Shown one piece after another: positions 53,373 to 61,523 of a stretch of DNA of 64,000 nt. How positions within the stretch are numbered: position 1 is the stretch's first letter; each line of letters opens with the position of its first letter. The stretch is taken from assembly GCA_016873225.1 (NCBI GenBank), contig VGXS01000016.1, positions 17,003-81,002 on the forward strand. The letters are read 5' to 3'. The notes under the pieces were generated by a model. The model was not told where the DNA came from. It was given only the letters and a program-made list of their open reading frames with translations, and searched no databases. Position numbers and translations under genes: made by a program. The DNA comes from Planctomycetota bacterium (lineage in GTDB: Bacteria > Planctomycetota > Planctomycetia > Gemmatales > Gemmataceae).

Positions 53373-54745
53373 CAACCAGGACCTTGCGATTCTTGGCGGC
53401 CTTGGCGGTGGCGGTGGCGCCAAGCGTCGCGGCCGCCGAGTGGAAGGCGGGCGTGGCCCGCGCCGTCATCACCCCCGAAAAGCCGGTTTGGCTGGCCGGC
53501 TACGGCTCGAGGCGCGTGCCCGAGGGCAAGATCCACGACATCTGGCTCAAGGTCCTGGCCCTGGAGGATGGCCGCGGCCGACGCGCCGTGATGATCACCA
53601 GCGACTTCCAGGGCGTGCCCAAGTCGATGAGCGACAGGGTGTTCGACCGACTGGCCAAGGACAAGGGCATCGACCGTTCGCGGGTGATGTTCACATTCTC
53701 GCACAACCACTGCGGGCCCAGGCTGGGCGACGATCTTGTCGACTATTACCCGGTGGAGGCCGCGCAGGTTGCCCTGGTGGAGGAATACACCACCCGCATG
53801 GTCGACCTTACCGTGCAGGCCGTGGGCCGGGCCCTCGCCGACCTCAAGCCGGCGAAACTCGCCACCGGGACGGGGTCCGCCACCTTCGCCGTGAACCGCC
53901 GCAACAACAAGGAGGCGGAGGTGCCGGCCATTCTCGCCCGCGGCGAGGCGCTGAAAGGCCCGGTCGACCATGCCGTGCCCGTGCTGGCGGTGTCGAGGCC
54001 CGATGGCCGGTTGGCGGCTGTTCTGTTCGGCTACGCCTGCCATCCCACCACGCTGAGCTTCACCAAGGTGTGCGGCGACTACCCCGGCTTCGCGCAGGAG
54101 ATGGTGGAGAAAAACCATCCGGGTGCCACCGCGATGTTCGTGAACACCTGCGGCGGCGACCAGAACCCCCTTCCCAGGCGCACGGTTGAGCTGTGCGAGA
54201 AGTACGGCCGCATGCTGGGCGGCGCGGTGGAGGATGTGCTCAACAAGCCCTTGGCGCCCGTGGCCCCGGGCGTGGAGGTCGCCTTCGAGATGGTGGACCT
54301 GCCCTATCTCAAGGTGGCCGACAGGGCGGAACTGGCGGGCCTTGTCCGCGACACGAACGCCATCCGGGCCCGCTGGGCCGCGCGGATGCTGGCCAAGCTC
54401 GATGCCGGAGAAAAGTTCGCCGCCTCGCATCCCTATCCCGTGCATGCCTGGAGGCTGGGGGAGGGGACCATCATGATCGGCATGGGCGCCGAGACCGTGG
54501 TGGACTACGCCCTGAGGTTCAAGCGCGCCTATGGCCCGGGTACCTGGGTGTGCGGCTATGCCGACGACATGCTGGCCTACATTCCTTCCAGGCGGGTTTG
54601 GGATGAAGGCGGCTACGAGGGCGGCAGCAACCTGTTCGAATACGGCCGGCCGGCCCACCGCTGGGCGCCCGACATCGAGGAACGCATCGCGGCCGCGGTG
54701 GACAGGGTGGTGGGCAAGGTGCGGATGGGCGGGACGGGCCGCTGA
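53369..54745 (+). CDS. Neutral ceramidase-like protein, exported (second copy)
   Basis: A 458-residue protein whose ATG overlaps the previous stop (ATGA). A signal peptide (LRFLAALAVAVAPSVAAA) is followed by ceramidase motifs parallel to those of 29889-31241: ITPEKPVWLAGYGSRRVPEG, FTFSHNHCGPRLGD, FAVNRRNNKEAEVPAI, LFGYACHPTTLS, NTCGGDQNPLPRRTVEL and YADDMLAYIPSRRVWDEGGYEG. H-x-H is conserved as zinc ligands; the first copy has HTHCGP and this one HNHCGP. The substrate is unknown. Confidence 0.85.
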   Translation: MTTRTLRFLAALAVAVAPSVAAAEWKAGVARAVITPEKPVWLAGYGSRRVPEGKIHDIWLKVLALEDGRGRRAVMITSDFQGVPKSMSDRVFDRLAKDKGIDRSRVMFTFSHNHCGPRLGDDLVDYYPVEAAQVALVEEYTTRMVDLTVQAVGRALADLKPAKLATGTGSATFAVNRRNNKEAEVPAILARGEALKGPVDHAVPVLAVSRPDGRLAAVLFGYACHPTTLSFTKVCGDYPGFAQEMVEKNHPGATAMFVNTCGGDQNPLPRRTVELCEKYGRMLGGAVEDVLNKPLAPVAPGVEVAFEMVDLPYLKVADRAELAGLVRDTNAIRARWAARMLAKLDAGEKFAASHPYPVHAWRLGEGTIMIGMGAETVVDYALRFKRAYGPGTWVCGYADDMLAYIPSRRVWDEGGYEGGSNLFEYGRPAHRWAPDIEERIAAAVDRVVGKVRMGGTGR

Positions 54746-54845
54746 CATCATTCGCCGGATCGAGCCCCCGGCCGTTTACCGCCGAGCGGCGGCATGGTAA
54801 ACAGTTATTTGGCATATTCAGGAAAAAGCCAACGGGAGATGAGCG

Positions 54846-56324
54846 GTGCGACACTTCGACAGGCGCGACTTCGTGGATCAGGCCCTGGTGGCGGCGACCG
54901 CCGCGTTGGCCACCGGCGTGACGGCAACGGTGGCACCGAAGGCCCGGGCGGCCCGCGTGGTGGGCCCCAACGAGAAGATCCGCGTGGCGGTCATCGGCGT
55001 CAACGGGCAGGGCGGCGGCCATGTCTCCGAATGGCTCCGCAACCCCGACTGCGACCTCGTCGCCATCTGCGACTGCGACCCGGCGGCCTACGAGAAGCTC
55101 AAGCCCAAGTTCAAGAGCCTCGCCAAGCCGCCCCGCTACGAGAAGGATGTCCGCAAGCTGTTGGAAGACAAGAATATCGACGCCGTGTCGATCGCCACGC
55201 CCAACCATTGGCACGCGCTCATGGCCGTTTGGGCCATGCAGAGCGGCAAGGATGTGTATGTGGAAAAGCCCTGCAGCCACAATGTGCGCGAGGGCCGCGT
55301 CATGACCCAGTGGGCCCGCAAGCTGGGCCGCATCTGCCAGATGGGCGTGCAAAGCCGCAGCATGACGGGCATGAGGGAGATGCTCGACTTCATCAAGGCC
55401 GGCAAGATCGGCAAGGTGACCGAAGCCCGCGCCATCTGCTACCGCCGACGCGACAGCATCGGCCTGGTCGACACCGAGGCGCCAATTCCCCCCGGCCTCG
55501 ACTTCGACCTCTGGTGCGGGCCCGCCGAGAAGGTGGTGCCCAAGCGCAAGCGCCTGCACTACGACTGGCACTGGGTGTTCGAGACCGGCAACGGTGACCT
55601 CGGCAACCAGAACCCTCACGAACTCGACAAGGCCCGCTGGGGCCTGGGCAAGCAGGAACTGCCCAAGCGCGTGGTGAGCCTCGGCGGCCGCCTCGGCTAC
55701 ATCGACAACGGCAATGTCGCCAACTGCCAGGTGACCGTTTACCAGTGGGACGACGCGATGCTCATCTCCGATGTGCGCGGCCTGCCCATCAAGACCCCGG
55801 TCACCTTCGGCCTCAAGGGCGGCCCGTTCCAGGGCGCTTCCAACATCTGGTTTGGCACCGAGGGATACGCCGTCGGCCCGAACTACAACTCGGGCGTCGC
55901 CTTCGACTACAAGGGCAACGAGCTTGGCAAGTGGAAGGGCGGCGACTATCAGTTGCACTTCGCCAACTTCGTCAAGGCGATCCGCAGCCGCAACCACAAG
56001 GACCTTCACCTCGACATCGAGGACGGCCACCTTTCGAGCGCTCTGGCGCACCTGGGCAATGTGTCGTACCGCATCGGCAAGGAGGTGCCCTCGGGCACGC
56101 GCCCGAGCCTGATGGCCGACAACAAGCATGTGAAGCAGACCCTCGAAAGTTTCGAGGCCTATCTCAAGGAGAGCGCCATCGACTTCGACAAGACGAAGCT
56201 CATCCTCGGCCGCGAGCTGACGATCAACCCCAAGACCGAGCTTTCCTCCGACGCCGAGGCGAACGCGCTGTTCACAAGGAAGTACCGCAAGGGCTTCGAG
56301 TTGCCCGAGATCCCCAACGCCTGA
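54846..56324 (+). CDS. Gfo/Idh/MocA oxidoreductase, Tat-exported
   Basis: A 492-residue protein with a twin-arginine signal (DRRDFVDQALVAATAALATG) and a GTG start with GGGAGA a few nt upstream. The Rossmann domain is IRVAVIGVNGQGGGHVSEWL through AVSIATPNHWHALMAVWAMQ, with VEKP at DVYVEKPCSHNVREG. The C-terminal part has WCGPAEKVVPKRKRLHYDWH and NGDLGNQNPHELDKARWGLG, the planctomycete periplasmic Gfo/Idh subgroup. Such enzymes carry NAD(P) cofactor through Tat and are thought to oxidise sugars outside the cytoplasm. Confidence 0.9.
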   Translation: MRHFDRRDFVDQALVAATAALATGVTATVAPKARAARVVGPNEKIRVAVIGVNGQGGGHVSEWLRNPDCDLVAICDCDPAAYEKLKPKFKSLAKPPRYEKDVRKLLEDKNIDAVSIATPNHWHALMAVWAMQSGKDVYVEKPCSHNVREGRVMTQWARKLGRICQMGVQSRSMTGMREMLDFIKAGKIGKVTEARAICYRRRDSIGLVDTEAPIPPGLDFDLWCGPAEKVVPKRKRLHYDWHWVFETGNGDLGNQNPHELDKARWGLGKQELPKRVVSLGGRLGYIDNGNVANCQVTVYQWDDAMLISDVRGLPIKTPVTFGLKGGPFQGASNIWFGTEGYAVGPNYNSGVAFDYKGNELGKWKGGDYQLHFANFVKAIRSRNHKDLHLDIEDGHLSSALAHLGNVSYRIGKEVPSGTRPSLMADNKHVKQTLESFEAYLKESAIDFDKTKLILGRELTINPKTELSSDAEANALFTRKYRKGFELPEIPNA

Positions 56325-56345
56325 ACCGGGGCGCCGAACCGTTTC

Positions 56346-56404
56346 GCGAGCCCGGGGGCGTCACTCCAACTAAAAGGCGGGCATGGGGCGTGAGTCCCAC
56401 GCCC
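56346..56404 (+). repeat. Hairpin-repeat copy left of the 1130-residue gene
   Basis: A 34-nt block (56346-56379, core GGCGTCACTCCAACTAAAAG) is followed by a hairpin GGGC-A-TGGG/CCCACGCCC (56378-56404). The 34-nt block matches 59989-60022 with one mismatch, in direct orientation. It lies 22 nt past the Gfo/Idh stop. Confidence 0.7.
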
Positions 56405-56431
56405 GACCTCCAACGACCCCAAGCCACCAAC

Positions 56432-59400
56432 CTATGCCAGTTGGTCGGCCAGGGCGTGCCGGCCCAGCCGGCGGTGAATGGCAGCCAAAACCCTACGCCT
56501 TTGGTCGTTATATTCCTTGTCATCGTCCGTGATACTCGATTCCCGCGTTGCCCGGATGAGCCTCAGGGCCATAGAAGGCTTGCCTTCCCCGATCAGGCCG
56601 ATGATGGCCAACGCGTCCGCCTCATAAAACCTCGGCTTGAACCAGCGAAGCCATCCCTCCATCCCCTTTGGAAAATGGTTGTCAACGATGGCCAGCGCCG
56701 TGTCGCGGAGTCCGCCGGCGATGGCCTTGGCCGCGAACAGTGTCCAGGTGTCAAGGGGCACATCCCGGCATGAGTCGAGCATGCTGGCGAGTTGTTCCAC
56801 CAGTTCGGGGCGAGCTTGGACTTCGTCGATCACATAAGTCCGCATGATGACTTCATGGTCGATGCCGAGGGGATGCACCGCTTCCGCTAGGAGTCGGGCG
56901 AACCCTTCAGGACTCACGGTGGGCACCACCGTCCGGAACACCGAACCCTCATGCGTGAAGTCGAACCGGTGCGACAGGTCCTCAGGCCCGTCGTCGTACC
57001 ATCGAGCGGCGACGAGCGTTGAAACATCGCCTTTCTGCGATGTCGTCGTGCCCATTCGAGCCGCCAAGTCGCTCGCGAAGGCGTTGGCCAACTTGTCGAA
57101 TTCGGCCTTCCCGTCGTGGCAATAAGGATGGAATGTCTGGATCCTGCCCTGGTCGGTGAGGGCCAACAGGCATCGGCCCGCCACCTTGCCGGCCGGATCG
57201 CGCGCGTAGATCACGCGCTTGTTGATGTCGACGGCGTTCGTGATCGTGGAGTAGAAGTTTCCTCCGTGAAGCGACAGGCACGACTGGAAGTGTTCGCCCA
57301 TCATCAGGATGTCGAACGGGTCGAGGGTGATCCCCAGCCGGAAAATCTTTCCGTTGGCCGTGGGCATGTCCGATGGCGGAGGCGGAGCAAGCCACGGATC
57401 CATGCGGAGTCCGATATCTTTCATCCTTTTCACAAAGGCCTTGTTGGCCGGATGATCCTGCATGGAGGCCCATGGCCCCGCCTTGAGTCCTTCCTTCCAG
57501 AGAGCGATACCGAGTTCCCGCTGGCCTGGATCCTTAACGCCAAGGATCGCCATCAGGATGTCGATGGCGATGTCCTGAAAGCGCGGCAAAGGTTCACGGT
57601 CATTGAAGCCAACGGCCTTGAGCACGGCGGTTGAAAGGTCGGATTCAAGCGTGGCCGGTGCGTTTCTGCCGACACACGCCTCGAGCTTGTCCCCGAGGTT
57701 CTTCAGCCGCCTGGCGGATGGCTTTTTGGGCCCCCTCGCCAGGACGGCCTCGAGGTTGGCCAGCCTTTCGGCCATGCCGGGGGCCTCGCGGGTTGTGCCG
57801 ATGCGCGCGGCAAGGTTCGCGACCTCGTCGGCGATGAGGTTTCGGTCGGGAAAATCGGTGTCCAATATGTTTCCGACAAGCGACCGCGCGTTCGCGGACA
57901 GGGTTGCGATCCGCTCGAGCAGCGGCAGGAATTCGCGCGGGTAGCGTTCCGGCCAATCAAAGTCCGGAAAGGCCTGCCGATGGATGACGGCCCCGGGCCC
58001 CGTGATGGCAAGGAATGCCGACGACTTGAGCGCCAGCGACCGCAAGCGGGCGATGTCGGGAGTCCCCTTCAGGAGAAAACCGATGTCACTGATTCTGTTG
58101 GAGGACCTGAGGCAATCGATGAGCTGGTTGAGCCGCGACGAAAATTCACGAGGATGCTCAAAATTCGGTTGCGCCGCGTAGTGCCCCGCGATGGCCCCCA
58201 GCATGGCGACGGGATCAACCCCGAGGGCCCCGAGCTTGAAGGCCATCTGGAAGAGTTCAATCATCTGGGTTTTGCGAAACCAGTCTTGCCGCACGAGGGA
58301 AACGCCGGATTCGACCAATGCGTCCATATCATGGATATGGAAAGAGAGATATCCGATGTTGATGCAGGCGCCGTGGGATGACAACACCCTGGGCACGCGT
58401 ACCGCGACCAATCGCACCGCCTCGAACCAGCGCCTGTAGTCCTCTGTCCTGATCCTGGTTCCTGGGGAAACCATGCTGGTTTCCGCCATCTCAATGAGCC
58501 ACCAATCCAATCTCCAAAATCCTAGGATGATCGACGAGATGAACTTCAAGATTCCTTCCGAGCCGGTGCCTTCCAAGAACTGGAAGGCGGCCTCGACAAG
58601 CCTCGCGTTGCGCAAGGTGATGATCTTTGCCAGGAAATTCCAGGCGTGGTGCCTTGGAAAGTCGCCGTCCATCTCCACGGGCAGCGAACTGAGAAACCCC
58701 GACAGTTTCTTCCAATCATCAAAAAGGGTCTGGTTGCGGATCATTTCAAAACCATCCGCCACCTGGCGAAAGCTCATGTCCGGAAGGGAATTGTGCAGCT
58801 CATGGGCGGATTTGAGGCACTTTTCCAGCGCCTCGGCCTCTTCCGGCCAAAGGCCCTTGCGGTCCTTGCCGAGGAGCCATTTGAGCGCCTCGGCAAGGTT
58901 GGTCCAAAGCAACTTGCCGATGGCTTCCGCCTTGTCGACGGCTTCCCTGTTGAAAAGCGTGCTTGCAAGCAGGGTCAAGCCTTCAAAATCCTTTTTCCGA
59001 TCGGGCAAATTCCACAACAGCCGTTCAAGATACGCCGCCACCGTCGTGTGGCAGTCCGGCTTCCAGCCGTCCCAGCGAAGCCTGCCTTTCCATTGTCTCC
59101 TGGCGCTCGTGAGCTGGTTGATCACCTCCCGGCATTCGGCACGGGCGTTGAGAAGGGGCGTGTGCCATGACTTGGCATGGGAGAGGATGTCCAGCCAGTA
59201 GGCGGCGGATTCCGCTTCCCCGGTATCCACCAGCACGGTCAGGAGGATGGCGAGTTTGATTCCATTCTCCTTTCCGGCGTGACGGACCATCGCGCCGACG
59301 GCTTTCAGGTTGTCCGCCAGCCAGGGCGCCAGCACCGTCATCCTGTTGGCTGTGAGATTGTTTCTCCAAGCCAGCAACTCGGCGATCCAGAATTGGGAGG

Positions 59401-59824
59401 GGTGTTCCCTCGCCATCCGTTTCATGAGCGCCTGTTCGCGCCTGAGCCATGCCGAAACGATTTCCCCCAGCGCGGCGGACGCGGTGATTTTCCCCGTCCA
59501 GGCGTCCTTGAGCGCCTCGATCATCGCCTTGGTGCGTTCCGGCCAATCCTTTGCGCCTTTCGAGATGGCCGGGATCTGCTCGGGATGCTCCTTGACAAGC
59601 CTGGATAGCGTTGTTTCAGCTTGCCTGAGGAGCACCGAGTCAACGGGCGTTTCCGTGATGACGCACTCGTCATTCTCGTTCACGATCAACCGCATCCAGC
59701 GGAGGGATCCGTCATCGGCCTGGACCGGCCATCCCCTCAGCCAGCCGAGGTGGGCCTTGAGGAAAAGCCTGGCGCGCCCCTTTTTCCCCTTGATGGATCT
59801 GCGGTGCTTTTTGTCCGGCTGCAT
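56432..59824 (-). CDS. Large uncharacterised protein, 1130 residues
   Basis: No family is recognised with confidence. The N-terminus is basic (KKHRRSIKGKKGRARLFLKA), followed by a mostly helical body of about 750 residues, HEAT-like in places. Residues about 815-940 form a distinct segment: FRLGITLDPFDILMMGEHFQ, SCLSLHGGNFYSTIT, VDINKRVIYARDPAGKVAGR, CLLALTDQGRIQTFHPYCH. The small/polar C-L motif followed by G-N and R-V-I-Y faintly recalls PcfJ-like or DUF-type domains of phage and plasmid proteins. The gene has no strong Shine-Dalgarno sequence and is flanked by copies of the same hairpin repeat. Transfer or a mobile origin is possible; function is unknown. Confidence 0.7.
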   Translation of the reverse strand: MQPDKKHRRSIKGKKGRARLFLKAHLGWLRGWPVQADDGSLRWMRLIVNENDECVITETPVDSVLLRQAETTLSRLVKEHPEQIPAISKGAKDWPERTKAMIEALKDAWTGKITASAALGEIVSAWLRREQALMKRMAREHPSQFWIAELLAWRNNLTANRMTVLAPWLADNLKAVGAMVRHAGKENGIKLAILLTVLVDTGEAESAAYWLDILSHAKSWHTPLLNARAECREVINQLTSARRQWKGRLRWDGWKPDCHTTVAAYLERLLWNLPDRKKDFEGLTLLASTLFNREAVDKAEAIGKLLWTNLAEALKWLLGKDRKGLWPEEAEALEKCLKSAHELHNSLPDMSFRQVADGFEMIRNQTLFDDWKKLSGFLSSLPVEMDGDFPRHHAWNFLAKIITLRNARLVEAAFQFLEGTGSEGILKFISSIILGFWRLDWWLIEMAETSMVSPGTRIRTEDYRRWFEAVRLVAVRVPRVLSSHGACINIGYLSFHIHDMDALVESGVSLVRQDWFRKTQMIELFQMAFKLGALGVDPVAMLGAIAGHYAAQPNFEHPREFSSRLNQLIDCLRSSNRISDIGFLLKGTPDIARLRSLALKSSAFLAITGPGAVIHRQAFPDFDWPERYPREFLPLLERIATLSANARSLVGNILDTDFPDRNLIADEVANLAARIGTTREAPGMAERLANLEAVLARGPKKPSARRLKNLGDKLEACVGRNAPATLESDLSTAVLKAVGFNDREPLPRFQDIAIDILMAILGVKDPGQRELGIALWKEGLKAGPWASMQDHPANKAFVKRMKDIGLRMDPWLAPPPPSDMPTANGKIFRLGITLDPFDILMMGEHFQSCLSLHGGNFYSTITNAVDINKRVIYARDPAGKVAGRCLLALTDQGRIQTFHPYCHDGKAEFDKLANAFASDLAARMGTTTSQKGDVSTLVAARWYDDGPEDLSHRFDFTHEGSVFRTVVPTVSPEGFARLLAEAVHPLGIDHEVIMRTYVIDEVQARPELVEQLASMLDSCRDVPLDTWTLFAAKAIAGGLRDTALAIVDNHFPKGMEGWLRWFKPRFYEADALAIIGLIGEGKPSMALRLIRATRESSITDDDKEYNDQRRRVLAAIHRRLGRHALADQLA

Positions 59825-59930
59825 GGAACGGCCCCGGTTGCGGACCCCCCATTATGGCTTGCCGGAACGGGACTTCAAACAGTCTGTGGCTACGCGATCC
59901 CCCAATACTCCTGTAAGGCCCGATGAACGG

Positions 59931-60072
59931 CGAGCTTGGGGCGTCACTCCAACTAAAAGGTAAGCGTGGGGCGTAACCCCCATAAGTTGCGAGCGCGGGG
60001 GCGTCACTCCAACTAAAAGGCGAGCATGGGGCGTTAGCCCCATGAGGGGGGCGTGGGGCGTGAGTCCCACGC
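59931..60072 (+). repeat. Tandem hairpin-repeat cluster right of the 1130-residue gene
   Basis: Two direct copies of GGCGTCACTCCAACTAAAAG lie exactly 60 nt apart (from 59940 and from 60000). Each is followed by a CATGGGGC/CGTGGGGC hairpin. The second hairpin (60025-60044) has an 8-bp perfect stem with a GTTA loop; a third (60051-60072) has a 7-bp stem GCGTGGG/CCCACGC. Read on the minus strand the repeat gives a peptide-like G-L-T-P-H-A-R-L-L-V-G-V-T-P pattern, but the lack of a Shine-Dalgarno sequence or domain argues against a gene. Confidence 0.7.
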
Positions 60073-60096
60073 GGCCATTGGTCTCAACAGTACCCC

Positions 60097-60702
60097 TTAC
60101 TCAATCCCCAAATACTCCCGCATGTGGCGGTCGTACTCGGTGGAGGCCTTCTCGTCGGAAAGGTCGAGGCGAAGCTCGTTGATCACCTTGACGCTGTAGT
60201 CCTTGAACCAGCTTGTCCAGCAATCCTGGCAGACCTTCGCGGCGATCGCGCGGCCGATCTCGTCGGGAAGCGGGGCCGCCGTCATCGGCTTGGCGTGCTT
60301 GCCCATGGGGCACATGGGGCGCGAGCAGCGGAAGCCCGTCTCGGGCCCGTCGATCACCGGAGCGGCGGCCGCCGGCGGCGCCTCGCCGTTTTTCACCAGG
60401 AGCTGGGCCATGGCGTCGCGGGGAATGCGGTCTCCCCGCTCGTCGGCCACCCTGTGGCCCTCCTTCCAGGTGGCCACGGCCTCGTCCCGGCGCCCCAGGG
60501 CGACCTGTGATTCACCCAGCAGCTGAAATACCTTGCTGAACTGCGGGCTGAGTTCCAGCGTGCGGCGGAACGAGCGGATCGCCTCGTCGTGCCGGCCCCC
60601 CTCGGCCAGCAATTGTCCGAGGCGATAATGCCCCAATTCATTCTCGGGGTCTTCCTGGGTCATTTTCGTGAACTGGGCGATCCGGTCGTCGAGCGATTGC
60701 AT
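60097..60702 (-). CDS. TPR protein fused to a Fe(2+)-trafficking (YggX-like) domain
   Basis: A 201-residue cytoplasmic protein. Residues about 15-90 are two tetratricopeptide repeats (ELGHYRLGQLLAEGGRHDEA, FQLLGESQVALGRRDEAVAT). Residues about 120-201 match the YggX plan: FRCSRPMCPMGK, then LPDEIGRAIAAKVCQDCWTS, then WFKDYSVKVINELRLDLSDE, then YDRHMREYLGIE. The I-N-E and W-x-x-W-x-x-Y/H signatures are those of Fe(2+)-trafficking proteins, which protect iron-sulfur clusters. An extra CxxC-like pair is present. Confidence 0.8.
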   Translation of the reverse strand: MQSLDDRIAQFTKMTQEDPENELGHYRLGQLLAEGGRHDEAIRSFRRTLELSPQFSKVFQLLGESQVALGRRDEAVATWKEGHRVADERGDRIPRDAMAQLLVKNGEAPPAAAAPVIDGPETGFRCSRPMCPMGKHAKPMTAAPLPDEIGRAIAAKVCQDCWTSWFKDYSVKVINELRLDLSDEKASTEYDRHMREYLGIE

Positions 60703-60787
60703 GGGAAGGCCTCGGGATGTCTACTGGCATCATCACGGGCATTGTAGCGGGAGGCTTTCACCCGTCGCCCCGGTCGGAGAAACCAGC

Positions 60788-61501
60788 ATGATCACCCTGA
60801 TGGCCGCCGCGTTGGCCATGGCTCTCCTGGGCGCCGGCGCTCCCAACACCCCGCCCAAGGGGTTCACGGCCTTGTTCAACGGGAAAGACCTCGCCGGCTG
60901 GCACGGACTCAACCCCCATGCCGTGGCCAAGCTGAAAGACGACAAGCTCAAGGCCGGCCTCGCGAAGCAACGCGAGGAGTTTGCCAAGTTCTGGAAGGTG
61001 GAATCGGGCGAGCTCGTCAATGGCGGGGAGGGCCCCTACGCCACCACCGACGCCGAATACGGCGACATCGAGCTGCTCATCGAATACAAGACGGTGCCCA
61101 AGGCCGACAGCGGCATTTACCTGCGCGGCACGCCGCAGGTGCAGATTTGGGATACCAATCAGCCGTTCAATCCCAAGAATCCCGACCGCAACCCCGGCCT
61201 CGGCTCCGGCGGCCTGTTCAACAACACCCCCAAGGCCAAGGGACGCGATCCGCTGGTGCTGGCCGACAAGCCGTTCGGAGAGTGGAACAGCTTCCGCATC
61301 CGGCAAATCGGGGCGCGCACCTGGGTGTGGCTCAACGGCAAGGCTGTGGTGGATGACGCGGTGATGGAGAACTACTGGGAACGCGGCAAGCCGCTTCCGG
61401 CCAAGGGACCCATCATGCTGCAAACGCACGGCGGGGAGATCCGCTGGCGCAACATCTTCGCGCGCGAGATCGGCGCCGATGAGGCCAAGGCGGCCAAGTG
61501 A
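60788..61501 (+). CDS. DUF1080 secreted protein
   Basis: A 237-residue protein started at the ATG with GGAG about 8 nt upstream and a short signal peptide (MITLMAAALAMALLGAGA). DUF1080 landmarks: TALFNGKDLAGWHGL, FWKVESGELVNGG, YGDIELLIEYKTVPKADSGI, YLRGTPQVQIWDTN, FGEWNSFRIRQIGARTWVWL and PIMLQTHGGEIRWRNIFARE. This subgroup (R-G-x-P-Q-V-Q-I-W) is the one most often linked to sulfatases and Gfo/Idh genes, as here. It is 22 nt before the sulfatase start. Confidence 0.9.
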   Translation: MITLMAAALAMALLGAGAPNTPPKGFTALFNGKDLAGWHGLNPHAVAKLKDDKLKAGLAKQREEFAKFWKVESGELVNGGEGPYATTDAEYGDIELLIEYKTVPKADSGIYLRGTPQVQIWDTNQPFNPKNPDRNPGLGSGGLFNNTPKAKGRDPLVLADKPFGEWNSFRIRQIGARTWVWLNGKAVVDDAVMENYWERGKPLPAKGPIMLQTHGGEIRWRNIFAREIGADEAKAAK

Positions 61502-61523
61502 GCCCCAAGGGAAACCAATCAAG

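Noticed and set aside
53252..54751. 499-codon minus-strand frame opposite the ceramidase gene
   Set aside because: Antisense shadow; the plus-strand frame carries all ceramidase motifs.
54519..56129. 536-codon minus-strand frame opposite the Gfo/Idh gene
   Set aside because: Shadow of the real plus-strand gene; low-complexity His/Ala/Val composition and no motif.
59852..60070. 72-codon minus-strand frame made of repeated G-L-T-P-H-A-R-L-L-V-G-V-T-P units
   Set aside because: It is the translation of the hairpin-repeat DNA; no ribosome-binding site, and the DNA-level repeat explains the peptide pattern.
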